Shown: in pieces, positions 35,303-46,191 of the stretch
Position numbering within the stretch: the first letter of the stretch is position 1
Layout of the letters: each line of letters starts with the position of its first letter
NCBI GenBank assembly: GCA_015501595.1
Contig: JADNRX010000163.1
Coordinates: 1 to 64,000 of the forward strand
DNA: 64,000 bases
Direction: 5' to 3'
Source of the DNA: Hymenopellis radicata
Lineage: Eukaryota; Basidiomycota; Agaricomycetes; Agaricales; Physalacriaceae
Position numbers and translations under genes: made by a program
Notes under the pieces: model-generated
What the model saw: the letters and a program-made list of their open reading frames with translations, nothing else
Databases searched by the model: none
What the model was told of the DNA's origin: nothing

Positions 35303-36224
35303 TGTCAGGTTGATAGCGTGTGACGCCTATAAATCGTGTGAGATGAAGCTCTATCGCTCAGTAGTCGCCAGAAACTCACCAAGAATAACAACAAGAAAAA
35401 AATAAGAGGAGACAAGAGAAGATGGTGGTAGTAGTTGCAGGAGAAGCGATCTGAATGGGAACAGTTAGATAGAGGCGAGTGACACGTGACAATAGACACA
35501 ACAATCGTCTTTGTTTGACTAAACGGGCAAGTTTGGCCACATACCTTTGAGATTGTGGACGAGCCCCGGTGGACTAATGAATCGTAGATATATTCGTCAT
35601 AATGATTAGTTCACACTCAAGCGAGCCGTCCCTGCTTTAAGTTCATGCGGTACTTGATGTCAAATGCGCCACACTGCGCTCTTGATTGCCTATCACGTGG
35701 CCGTGATTAGAGAAAGTCTTGATTTCAAAGCGCGACGACGTACCAGTAGGTGACGTGGAAAGAGATAGGTTTTATATTCGAAAAGAATTCTGAATCACTG
35801 AAGAGCGACGAGATGACACGTCAGGGCAAAACCGGTCCAGGTGCAGAAATTGGCGCATGAGCAGACACATAAGAGCAAGAACAGAAGACGCGAGGTCTCG
35901 CAACATTAGCTCTTTCGCAGCTTAGAAGCGTGTCGTTGTCAGAACACACCGCTAGAAAATGCAACATTCGTTCAAGACAGAATAAAGGAAGCCGCTGATT
36001 CGGAAGCGAACCAGCTGAATCGATGGCGCTACTATCGCGTACATTTTCGAACTTGGCACTCGTAGTGCCTAATGCCAGGCACTGGCTGCAGAAAGCGAAT
36101 AAGCTGTACGCAAGGTAGGCTTGATCAACACGAACGACTCTAGGTTATAGAACGACGCACACAACTCTGCTTGAAATAGTGACACACGGAATCTAATGGA
36201 GAGGAAGTAAGTGATCCATTCTTC
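35303..36224. other. Gene B upstream region
   Basis: About 900 bases. From about 35505 to 35690 it keeps the block seen before gene A (TCTTTGTTTGAC, AAACGGG, GCGCCACACTG), so the duplication included promoter DNA. No coding region is seen beyond that. Confidence 0.4.
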
Positions 36225-37110
36225 TAATAACACAGCGAACAGCAACACACCCAATAGCCGTCCTTGACCGTCCCACATCGCCGCTTGTGAGACCATTCTA
36301 CTAAGTATGTGTAGACACGAAGGCGGGGTTGCATTTCTTGGATGTATATTCGCATCTTGAAAGCGGGACCTCTGAACCATGATAATTGCGCCGTCGCTAT
36401 GTCTAACCTTGGTCAACGCATTTCCTCGATGGATAAAATGAAAAACGCACTGTTGAACGCCCTTGTGAACGTATTTTTCTCCGGGAGCGTTCTCGACGCG
36501 TCGTGATTACAGTCAGTATGCATCTAGCTGACGGTCAACGCGAATGAAATTCTCAAAGGATGCAGGCGCACCATCACTAGCCGCGCAGGCCCATACGGCG
36601 TCTCTGGAGCGCGTATCCTTTACCGCCGTCGTCGCTGTAGACAGCACTCGTCTGTTTTTCGAGGCCCGCCCGTTCTCCATCCGCAATTGCTGTTGACCGG
36701 GATTTGAGTCGCCTGTATCCTGGCCGATTAAGAAGCCAGACATTCACCCAGTGTTCGTGGGTTATCCGTTATGGCGGCGTGTCAGCGAGATGATGATGGA
36801 AGGAAAACAACCTTGGCAATTTACTTGCCGGCGGCAGTCTCCTCTGTCCTTCCGCCGTTGCAGGTCTCTCCTGGATGCTTGGACCTAAAAATGCTGGAAA
36901 AGACGCAGGATATATCGGGGCGCCTTCGTATTTTCTCGATGCTTAGTCGTCTGGACAACTTGTTTCTTTCCTTCTGTCTTGAACTTCGCATGTACACATC
37001 GCAGAAGGCTGGCTCAACATCGATTGATTTATGCTTCAAATATTGCGAGAGAACCACCCATCGGCCTAGCCAATCATTTGAGAATCTAGAGTACACTGGT
37101 TGGCGAACAT
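36225..37110 (+). repeat. Dispersed repeat, copy P
   Basis: The longest match to copy R, from CAACACACCCAATAGCCGTC through GGCGGGGTTGCATTTCTTGG, CACCATCACTAGCCGCG, ATGGCGGCGTGTC, GGATGCTTGGACCTAAAAA and GAACCACCCATC to GAGTACACTGGTTG. No open frame of note. It lies between gene B and the hydrolase relic. Confidence 0.7.
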
Positions 37111-37224
37111 CAGCCATTTCTGTCCTACCTACCCTCGGCGGACGCTTATTTACGCCGAAGCTGTCGGTGACGCTTAAACCTGGTGGGCTGCGTTTTCCAC
37201 TCTATTAAGACCTTTTCACTATAG

Positions 37225-37990
37225 GTTGGTTATGACACGCGTGGGCATGGACAAAGTAGGATGCCCACTGACCTTGCTGCTTGGGAGTTCCAGAGACTGG
37301 CTGAGGATTTCGACGCCGTCGTAAACGCTTTCGGCTTGAAGAACCCTTTCGTGTTGGGATGGTACGTCTCCCGCGTAACTAATGTTGGCCTTGTTCTCAT
37401 GGCATGTCTCATTACAGGAGTCTAGGAGGTGTGTTCCAATAACTCTACTCTGTTGTATAGGACTAAGATCTAACTTAACGATGCAGCGACGCATATCGAC
37501 GACGTTTCCATCCACCTTCCTATCTCACTGGCATCAGCTGTACCCTACATGACGGAAGACGCCCTGGCTAAACCCTCCAGCGACGCGATGAAAGCCCTCC
37601 ATTCAGTACTGCTGGATCCGCGAGATGTCCCTTCCTTCCAAAACGCTGGCATCTCGCTCATTGACCTCTGCTCTAACGACGCGTCGTTTGAATTACAAGC
37701 AGTTTGCCGTGGCTCAGCCGCGCCCGGTAGCACAGCTTGTCCTCGGCGTACACAGAACGTAACCGGCCTTCTGACTGTAGGAGAGCAGGGACTACCCCTG
37801 TTGGCCATGGGGGGCGCGGAGGATTTAGCGCTTAATGGCAGTATTCGCTACACTTTTCTGGAGCCGTTCAAGGACAAGAAGTTTGTAAGCAGGGCGCGGA
37901 TCATATGGTCTGGTTGACCGACAAGGAGTTGATGAGGGAGAATTGTGGCGTAGATTTTCAAGAACCTTTACCGCGTGGTGTAGGCTGATA
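37225..37990 (+). pseudogene. 5'-truncated alpha/beta-hydrolase
   Basis: Starts abruptly after an acceptor (CACTATAG) with VGYDTRGHGQSRMPTDLAAW and EFQRLAEDFDAVVNAFGLK. An intron then completes the nucleophile elbow GWSLGG, and a second intron joins to ATHIDDVSIHLPISLASAVP. The cap/core region follows up to FLEPFKDKKF near 37883; another intron leads to a few codons. The first third of the protein, with the oxyanion strand, is missing, and the dispersed repeat copy P stands where it should be. The existing exons are open and well spliced, so the loss is probably recent. Similar fungal genes are annotated as alpha/beta-hydrolases of unknown substrate. Confidence 0.55.
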
Positions 37991-38125
37991 TCGGACAAGC
38001 AATTGAAGGAAACATCATTGAAAGCTGATTGCATCGGGGTATCATACGTGAGCCTTTCGTAAACGAATGAATAGATAAGGCATAACTCGTTGTTTTCTAG
38101 TCCGGTAATAAAGGGTATAGGATAC

Positions 38126-38713
38126 CTAGCTCTCCGAGTCTAGTGCAGTGTGGCTAAAACAGGACTCGGATCCAGAGCCAGAGCCGGACCCGGACCCGGA
38201 GGTGCATTGAGCGTTTCCGCCGGAGTCCCGAGAGCATGTATCGCCAGTCGCTAGACAGAACGTCCTGCGTTAGTGTGGGATGACACTGCGATAAAGCGAA
38301 AATAACGCACGGCAGCAGAAGTCTTCTCCAGTGCAAGGATCGTAGTATCCGACATAGTCACAAGGGTTGTTGTTTGCTACGCATGTCTGTCCAATCTGGC
38401 AGCATCCGCGCTTTCCAAACCATGTGCCACAGTAATCCCTTCAAAACAAGCTAGTCAGTTAGGATTCCCTGGAAAGAAAATGTGCCACAGCTTACTACCC
38501 GACGGGACAGCACCATTTTCCATCAACGCAAGCCAGATATCCAGAATCATAACTGCCGCCGCTTCGACGAATCGCAAGGCCATTCACATCCCGCGTAGTA
38601 GGATGCGGCGTGCGCAAAAGTGCAGGGATCTTCGTGTCCTCCTGACGCGTCTCGAGGAAGCGAGCCTTAGGCTGTACGCGGTCACGGGAAACACAGCAGC
38701 GCTTTTTATTCAC
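38126..38713 (-). pseudogene. Cysteine-rich secreted-type protein, start missing
   Basis: Three exons give a Cys-rich protein: RRSGGSYDSGYLACVDGKWCC, intron, DYCGTWFGKRGCCQIGQTC then NNPCDYVGYYDPCTGEDFCC, intron, TGDTCSRDSGGNAQCTSGSG with a Gly-Ser repeat and a final CFSH tail. The stop is at 38126. The repeated CC and CxxxxxC spacing resembles small secreted basidiomycete proteins. No ATG and no signal peptide can be joined to the first exon (KARFLETRQ could follow a cleavage site), so either a 5' exon was missed or it has been lost. Confidence 0.45.
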
Positions 38714-39128
38714 GTTGACCGATAATCACCAAACTCGCGCCATATGCGTTTATGATCACAAAATATCTGTGCTTAGCGAAGAATACAGTACTTACTCTGT
38801 TAAGTTAAGCGACTTTAGAGTGCTTTCGAAAGGCACTAACTCGTCAGCATAAGAGAGTTGATATTTGACAAAGTTGTTTTGCGAATTCCGCGTTCACACA
38901 AGAGAAAGATTTAAAAGCCGAGTTGTAAACGATGATTACAGTAACATAAGGGACCCGGGGGAATAATATTACTACTACTACTAAGCCCTGCCTATCGCAA
39001 TCCGCATTCGATTGGTGGCGCGGTGACGGACAAGAACACTTCAAAAGTAACAATGTTGCTGTATCAAGAGGTGGACTTTTCTCGCGCTGTGGCATGTGTT
39101 CGGAAGCTCGTCATATGTTTACAAACAG
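38714..39128. other. Intergenic, nothing recognised
   Basis: About 400 bases, no supported feature. Confidence 0.35.
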
Positions 39129-40719
39129 TTAGGTCAACCGCTCATAACGTTTGCTATACGGCTCTGTCGCCACATCAGAAAAGCACAAGATCTCTAGCGT
39201 CAACGTACATACCTGCATTCAAGATCTTCATGATTCGATCATCCAACAGGACACGCTTCAGCATGAGCTCGAGCGCATTCGAAGACACACCGGCCTTCAT
39301 ACACTGGTTGCGAAAGACGTCCTCTGATATAACAGGTGCCGCCGGCGTTGTGGCTGCGGGAAATCCTACAGCGTCGCCGACAGCTTTCAACGTCTTGCAT
39401 ATCTTCTTATGAGGTTTCGTCGCGTGTCCCCACTATCAACAACATGAGCCCAAACACCGGAGACAGGAAGCGATTCTACTCACGTCTGCTTGTTGACATT
39501 CTGCCGAACAATACAGGACGCGACGGCAAGCCGTGCATCGCTGCCAGGTGTCTGCATCAAACTCGTTCCCGCACGTAGGATTCGCGCACATGGGCTTCGT
39601 CGTAAGAATATACAGTATGTTCTGAGTGGTCTGCCAGGGCCGTGCACACGCGTCGGATATGTTTTTCTCTTTGAACTGCTTCGAGCCCACCAAGATGTGC
39701 GGATGATAGCGCGCCTCGTCAAAGGGGAGGACAAGCTTCGCATGCACTGCACCGCCCGTCCCGGTGAGCATCATGTTCAGCAATATATCATTGAGTCCCT
39801 CTGAGACGCGTCCGATGCGCGTGAGAACGTCCAGTAGCGGCTCTGCCTGGTCGTCGTAGAAGTATGCCAATGATACACCGTCCTCGATACCCTCCGTCCG
39901 CGACATAAAGGCGGCCATCAGCGACAGCGGGAGCTTGTCGTCGAATCGGTCGAAGACGCTCCGCGCTGCGAAATCCGCTGGCAACGCAGCAAGCCCGCGG
40001 TTGAGCAGCCGCACAATCGTCCGCGGGAGTGTAGCAGAGCGCAGGAGAGTAGATTCGAATGCGTGATCCTGGAAGGAGTAGGCTAGGAGGTGGATGAGCT
40101 GGAAGCACGGGTACTCGTCCAGCCACCTGCAGAGTTGCGTGGCGGACTTGGGAGGGTCAGGCCCGAACGCATCATTCAACGAGAAGGGCCAGCCGCTCGG
40201 GGACTCCGGTGACGAGAGAACCCTACTGGCGTGGCCAGCCCAGACACTGGCTTCGATCGGGGAAGAGAGCAGACTGCCGATGGCTGTTATGAGACTTTCC
40301 ATGTCATCTCGACGCTGCGTAGGGTACTGGCACGATAATGGTGCATGATCAACCCAATGCCAGCAGTGAAATTCACTGATAACAGGGTCGGTGCGGTCGC
40401 AGTTGCAGCTCTCCATACGCTGCGCGAGAGCACGCATATCGTCGCGCGACCTTTCGGTTCGTATGAATATCATGAAGGCTTGAAAAAGGCCGGGACACGT
40501 TGCGCGAAGATTTGAAAGCGTGATGTCGGACAAGCTGTAGAAAAAAGAGTCCTTCTCTGAAGCAATCGGTACTCGTTTTCGCCTTTTACTCACCCCGTGA
40601 TCGAATTGGATCAGGTAGACGAAGTAGAGATAGTAGCGCACGCAGAAGCTCGGAGTGAGAGGATCTCGTAGGGAGTCCTGGACGTGCTCGACAGCACGAG
40701 GAAATGTGATGCCAGGCAT
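39129..40719 (-). CDS. MYND zinc-finger protein, MYND2
   Basis: Paralog of MYND1 with the same layout. ATG 40719 starts MPGITFPRAVEHVQDSL; a 427-codon exon contains the RRDDMESL and SCNCDRTDP landmarks and the finger CANPTCGNEF, CTACRRVLYCSAEC. An intron joins to WGHATKPHKKIC (four residues longer than in MYND1), and the last exons end SKRYERLT with stop 39129. Reading frame and finger ligands are intact. A short internal insertion (EASVWAGHASRVLSSPES) differs from MYND1. Both copies appear functional. Confidence 0.75.
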
Positions 40720-41099
40720 AGAGCTCTACAAAAATATCAGCGCGCGGATGATGGCGGTAAAAGTAAAGGCTGACAACGGGCGTGATTCAGATTGACGCGT
40801 TGGCTGTAGGACACAACAACGTAACGAACAAAAACACACGATAAGTGCACTCTTAGTCTAGCGGTACGCTAAGTCAACGGAACGAGCTAGAATCGGATAC
40901 ACGAACCTCCTCAGTCAAAGCAGGAAGAAAGCGACTGAATAGAAAGGTTGGGGAGACGAAGATTATATACTGGGGAAAGTAATCTATCTAAAACGGGAAT
41001 ACAGTCGACGGGAAGCGAGGAAGAGGAGGAGCAAGATAAGATAAAAGCGGCCACATTCTGTCGATGTAGATAGATCCTAACGCGTCGTTAATGCATTTT
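40720..41099. other. MYND2 upstream region
   Basis: The first 80 bases match the MYND1 upstream region. The remainder has no recognised feature. Confidence 0.4.
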
Positions 41100-41596
41100 T
41101 TTGATAACGCAACGAACAACAACACACCCAATAGCCGTCCCACATCGGCGCTTGGCAGAACACTGACATGTGTAGACGCGAAGGCGGCGTTGCATTTCTT
41201 GGATGCCCCTAACCGTCCGTATGTCTGACCGCATGTCCTCGCACTGTTGACCGCCCTTGTGAACGTATTTTAGACCTCCGGGAGCGTCCTCAAAGCGTCG
41301 TGGTTGCAGTCAATCTAGCAGACGGTCAGCGCGAATGAAATTTTGAAGCCAGGCAAACGCACCATCACTAGCCGCGTAGACCCATACGGCGCCTCTATCC
41401 TTTACCGCCGTGGTCACTGTAGACAACGCTTGGCTGTTGTTGAGGCCCGTCCGTTTTCTGTCCGCAGTTTATCGGGCTAGGTACCTTATTTCGAAAAGAG
41501 CAATTCATCCCGTGTTCGTGAGCCGCCCGAGTACATATTGCTAGGTTATGGCGGTGTGTCTGTGAGATGATGATGGAAGGAAAGCAACGGGGTTAG
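41100..41596 (+). repeat. Dispersed repeat, copy Q (short)
   Basis: Matches copies P and R from AACAACACACCCAATAGCC to GATGATGGAAGGAAAGCAAC, then stops. It lacks the CTTGGACCTAAAAATG half. It lies in the gap between divergent MYND2 and MYND3. Confidence 0.65.
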
Positions 41597-41794
41597 TATT
41601 TGATTCTCGGACCGGATCCATACACGTGGCTGGACACGATCGAAGAAGATGAAAGACTCTTGCTCTCTTTCACGTTCCTTTCACCTCCTCACCATATTCT
41701 GTCCAAGAATTACGTGAACGAAGGTAAGAAACTCAACAAGCTCTCTATCTCTCCATCAACTGAGAAGTCGCGGCCACTGTTTTTAGACAAAAGA

Positions 41795-44101
41795 ATGCCT
41801 CTCCCGCGAAACAAGCAATACAAACGGAAACTTGCAAGACCCAAAGCCCTATGCAATGAAGAATCAGCGCCACTAGCAGATGCGTACCTTGACCGCATGG
41901 ATCACGCTGTAGGATGGAACGCAGTTATCTCAATTATCTGCGAGGCGTTCAAGTTACCCGGTCAGTCAATGGTCGCGCGGTCGCCGCAATCGGTCTTATC
42001 GTGATTTCACAGATTTAACGACGCGTCATGGCTTGAAGAAGATTCACGCCGACTTTGACAAGATATACGCTCGCCTTGATGAGGCGTATGATACATTTCA
42101 TCACGAGGAGAAAATAACTGGTGGTATTGTTGGCATATACGCTAGGATGTCCGCCGATCACTTGATACGCGACAAGCTTTATAGAAAAGGCAAGTGGCAC
42201 TTCCTCACTACCCTGGTTTTCAAGTCTCACACCGAACAGGTTTCTTGAAACGAATATTCCCCCTCCTCCGAATCCCCACTGCTCGACACCTTTCCCTCCG
42301 AGCCCTCTGCGCGATAACTCACAACTTCGACATTGATGGTCGCCTTGAAATCGCTCGCGACTACAGGTTTCTTGTCAAGTCTCTTGAAGACTTTCCCGAC
42401 GATCCCGTGGGCTCTGAATTGGCTGTCGCCGTCCTCTCTCACGCGGTTCAGCCAGTTATCGGCTTTGAATCCGACAGCGGATCCCCTCCGGTGCTATTCA
42501 ATGAGATGAATGTCGCGTCTGTGCTCCAGACCGTTCTGTACAGCGCCAAATACCCTTTTGCTTCTCCCTATCTCCTCAGTCATGCGCATAGCCTCATAGC
42601 AATCGCCCCCGTCAACTGTGCTGCTATATGCAGAGAGATTCCGTCTACCATAACCTTCCTCGTTGCCGGCCTTCGGAGTAGGAGCTGGTCCCTTAGATGC
42701 TCCTCCCTGTTTTCCCTTCTACGGTTGCACGAAGATGGTGCGGAGGAGTATACCATGGTGACCAACATTGTTGGGCTAAAGGAGAAGATCCGGGACTTCC
42801 CGGACCACAAGAAATTCGAAAGCTACGCAATCAACGAGGTCATTATGGCTTACTGCGCAGGCATAGTAACGTACAAGGGACGTGAAAGCAACTCGTATGA
42901 ATTCGGCCTGCTCCTGGCGGACATAGCGACTCGCATTCCGTATCTCGAATTTTCTTTACCGGCGCTCGCAGTTATTCTCGGGCGTTATTTAGAGCCCGCC
43001 CAGACATGGAAGACGTGTCTCCCCATCTGCGCCGCCGCAATCCGCGAAAAGGGAGTTGAAAGCGAGATGCATTTAGCCGATATATTGGAGATCAAACATC
43101 TTTGTATAGAACCAACAACGGCGCAGGTTTTGAAGGCTTTTGAACTTGCAGAGCGAGGTGTTGAGCGCCACCCACAATGCGTATTTTTCTACAACATGCT
43201 GTGCGCACGAGGCCACAAGCGGGATGCCGAGAGTTCTGTGGTTTCTCTACGCTGGGCAAAGAAGGGCTTGAAGTGCCCCAAGACGTCTCATCTCATGCGA
43301 CTGGATCTACTGCATTATGCTGTTATTTGTGCGGGATACTTGGGTGTGCAGATAATGAAGGCAGCACGGCCAAGCGACTATACATGGACCGAGGGTTTGG
43401 CATTTTTGACGAGCGCGCTAGAGGACTCGGAAACGTACATCGACGAGGCGCCAAGAGACGCTACGTTCTTGAAAGAGATACTTTCGTGGAACCTTCTTCT
43501 CCGCATTGTCATGAAAGGCCCCACCATCAATCTGGATCTTCGAGAGTTCAAGGTAGATGCCTCTTCGGTCCTCCAATTGCAAGAATGTTAATGGAATTTC
43601 CGTCATCAGGATATTGTTCGTAAAATCAAGGATAGCGAAGAAATCCGCACTCGCATTGGCGCACCTTCTGAACGCACAGCACCGTATCGTCTGCAAGAGA
43701 CGATTATCATGCTCTACGACAAGTCCGTTGCGGAGTGGGGCACCGCCATTCGGCGGAATGACCTGGAGAACGTCCATGAGTCCTACGTTCCCAAGAACGT
43801 TGATCAGGCTCTCGCCAAATGGCTTGAGGACTTGCCTGTCGATGACGCCAGTGTCTATGTCTGTAACACGATCCGACCAAATCCCACCATTAATTCAAAC
43901 AACGTCGCCCTGTATCGATGTTCGTGGTGCGGGACTACTAGCGCAGTTCTGAGAAAGTGTTCAGTGTGTGATAAGTCGAGGTATGTCTTCATGCGACGAA
44001 GCTCACTAGCTTGTATTGAAATGGTTTACAGGTACTGTGACGCATCCTGTCAAAGAGCTCACTGGAGGGTGCATAAAAGGCACTGCCGCCCTCATGAATA
44101 A
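41795..44101 (+). CDS. MYND zinc-finger protein, MYND3 (different subfamily)
   Basis: ATG 41795 starts MPLPRNKQYKRKLARPK. A standard intron joins FKLPD to LTTRHGLKKIHADF, and a GC-AG intron (42190-42239) joins LYRKG to FLKRIFPLLRIP. A 440-codon helical exon follows, with TPR-like helix pairs (inference) such as AFELAERGVERHPQCVFFYN and RWAKKGLKCPKTSHL. An intron joins REFK to DIVRKIKDSEE. The C-terminal MYND finger reads CSWCGTTSAVLRKCSVC, intron, YCDASCQRAHWRVHKRHC, stop 44101. About 690 residues, all finger ligands present. It is not closely related to MYND1/2 outside the finger. A scaffold role is the usual guess for such proteins. Confidence 0.75.
42190..42239 (+). other. GC-AG intron in MYND3
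   Basis: Exon end AAAAG, donor GCAAGT, acceptor GAACAG; 50 bases. Removal joins LYRKG to FLKRIF in frame. No GT donor nearby keeps the frame. Confidence 0.7.
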
Positions 44102-44547
44102 TGCTACCAATATCGTGCTCGATGTTACGTGGAATTTATATTGTTTTGTATATACAGAGTCCAAAGTCGGATTTGAAAACGAGTGGCATCGGGTTTGAAC
44201 GCGGCAGAGCCTGAGCGATGCGATGACAGCTGCGATAGACGCAGTGTAACTGAGTGTGGGGATACCTGGGAAGATCAAGACACGCATCAGACGCGTATTG
44301 GTGTTGACGTCTATCGACGTACCCAGTTATACGCAGACATATTTTCCTGGAGTGTCCCCGCATTCATATTCCTGCTAAGACCGTTGTGGAGCGCCATCCT
44401 GGTCGGTCTGGCGGATGAAACGAGTTGGCACTTTGCTGGAGAGCAGCTGGAAGAAGACAGTCGCACTGAAGCGCACGGTGGATGCCGCGCGTCTGCTGAG
44501 TCTGTGAGCTGCACCGGCAAAGCAAGAGGATGAGCTTGATAAGTAGT
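44102..44547. other. Intergenic, nothing recognised
   Basis: About 440 bases after MYND3; no supported feature. Confidence 0.35.
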
Positions 44548-45450
44548 CCCACATCGGCTTTTGGCAGAACACTAGTATGTGTAGACGCGAGGGCGGGGTT
44601 GCATTTCTTGGATGGTGTGTATTCGTATATTGAAAGCTGCCCCTCTGAGTGATGATGGTTGGTACTGTCCGTATGTCTGATCTTCGTTAGCGCATTTCCT
44701 CGATAGATAAAAACGAAAACGCACTCTTGAACGCTCCTTGTGAACGTATTTTAGACCGCCAGGAGCGTCCTTCGTGTCGTCAATTAGCAGACAGTTAACG
44801 CAAATGAAATTCTCAAAAGAGGCAGGCACACCATCACTAGCCGCGTAGACCCATACGGCGCCTCTTGAGCGCCGTGTTCTTTACCGCCGTCGTCGCTGTA
44901 AACGCGCTTGTCTGTTTTTAGGCGCGTCCGTTTTTTCCCCATAGTTGCTGTTGACCCGGTGACCGGGATATGAGTCGCCTGTATCCACTGGCCCATCAGG
45001 AGGGCAACGGTCCGCCGGTTCATTCAGCGTTCGTGGGTCATCCGGTTATGGCGGCGTGTCGATGTGATGAGTATGAGTATGAGATGATGGAAGGAAAGCA
45101 ACCTTGGCAATTACCTTGCCGGCGGCAATTCCCTCTTTCCAACAAACGAAGTCTGTCTTGAGTCTGTCTCTCTCCCTGGATGCTTGGACCTAAAAATGCT
45201 GGAAACATGCAGGACATATATATCGGGGCGGCTTCGACATCTTCGGGTTTAATTCACTCCAGGCGTAGTCGTCTATCTTGTTTCACTTCAGCGGCCTGGA
45301 ATTCTTCGTTTGCTTCTGTCTTGAATGCATGTACACATCCCAGAAGGCTGGCTGAACATCGGCTGATTTATGCTTCAATTTTTTCGAGGGAACCACCCAT
45401 CTGTCTACGAGCCAATCATTTGGGAATCTAGAGTACACTGGTTGACGAAG
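44548..45450 (+). repeat. Dispersed repeat, copy R
   Basis: Matches copy P from GTCCCACATCGGC to GAGTACACTGGTTGACG. It has an extra GAGTATGAGTAT stretch near 45070. A weaker match to a segment near copy S (20259-20340) continues around 45600-45690. It lies upstream of gene D. Confidence 0.7.
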
Positions 45451-45640
45451 AGCAACGGAGCGCCAGCAGCTATTTATGTTCAGATACCGGAATACATGTC
45501 TTCTATCTTCGTGCTCCTTGGTTTCTATTCATGCCTTGATTTCTCTGTATGTCCGGTTTTCGCGTGCCGTGCCATCTCAATCTCACATCGAATTCTAAAT
45601 AGAGTTGGGTGCGTCGTAATTTAATTGTCTTTGGAGATGA

Positions 45641-46191
45641 AGTCGAACTCGTTCATAGATCACTCACTTTGTGCAGATGAGCACCAGGTGCGAACATATA
45701 TGTGGAACTACCGAAATCGGGCTGACCGCCAAGATGCAGCCATGTATGCGACGGCTTCCCCGTCTCACCGAACAGTGGACCGGGGTGTAATGGCTTATGG
45801 AAATTGCCCCTCCGTCACCGCGTGGTAAAACGTGGCCCTCCTCACGACTTGAATTTCCATCTACAAGTGTGGCGCATTATAATTCGGTTAACAATCGTCA
45901 GTAGCCTTTCGTTCCTGGAGAGCATCAGCTAAGGTATCTTTTTATAGCTGGCCAACTCTCTATGCTCACTTGTAGCCTTATCATTGCATTACTTGAATTG
46001 GCAAACAAAGACCAGTGGACCACCGGCATCCTCCGGGTGCGCCCATTGTCCTCTGTCGAGAGACATGTGGACAATTCACTCTTTCCTTTTCACCACTACC
46101 TACCACTACCAACACCTGTCTATCCTCTACTCTCCCTAGCTAATAATTCGTATCTCAGCCATCTCTTTGACCGACATTGTATATATTCAGG
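45641..46191. other. Gene D upstream region
   Basis: About 550 bases with pyrimidine-rich tracts (CTACCACTACC, CTCTACTCTCC) just before the start codon, as is common in fungal promoters. No other feature. Confidence 0.35.

Noticed and set aside
35305..35499. Possible hydrophobic first exon of gene B
   Set aside because: It has no ATG and no match to the corresponding exon of gene A, although the intron after it is conserved.
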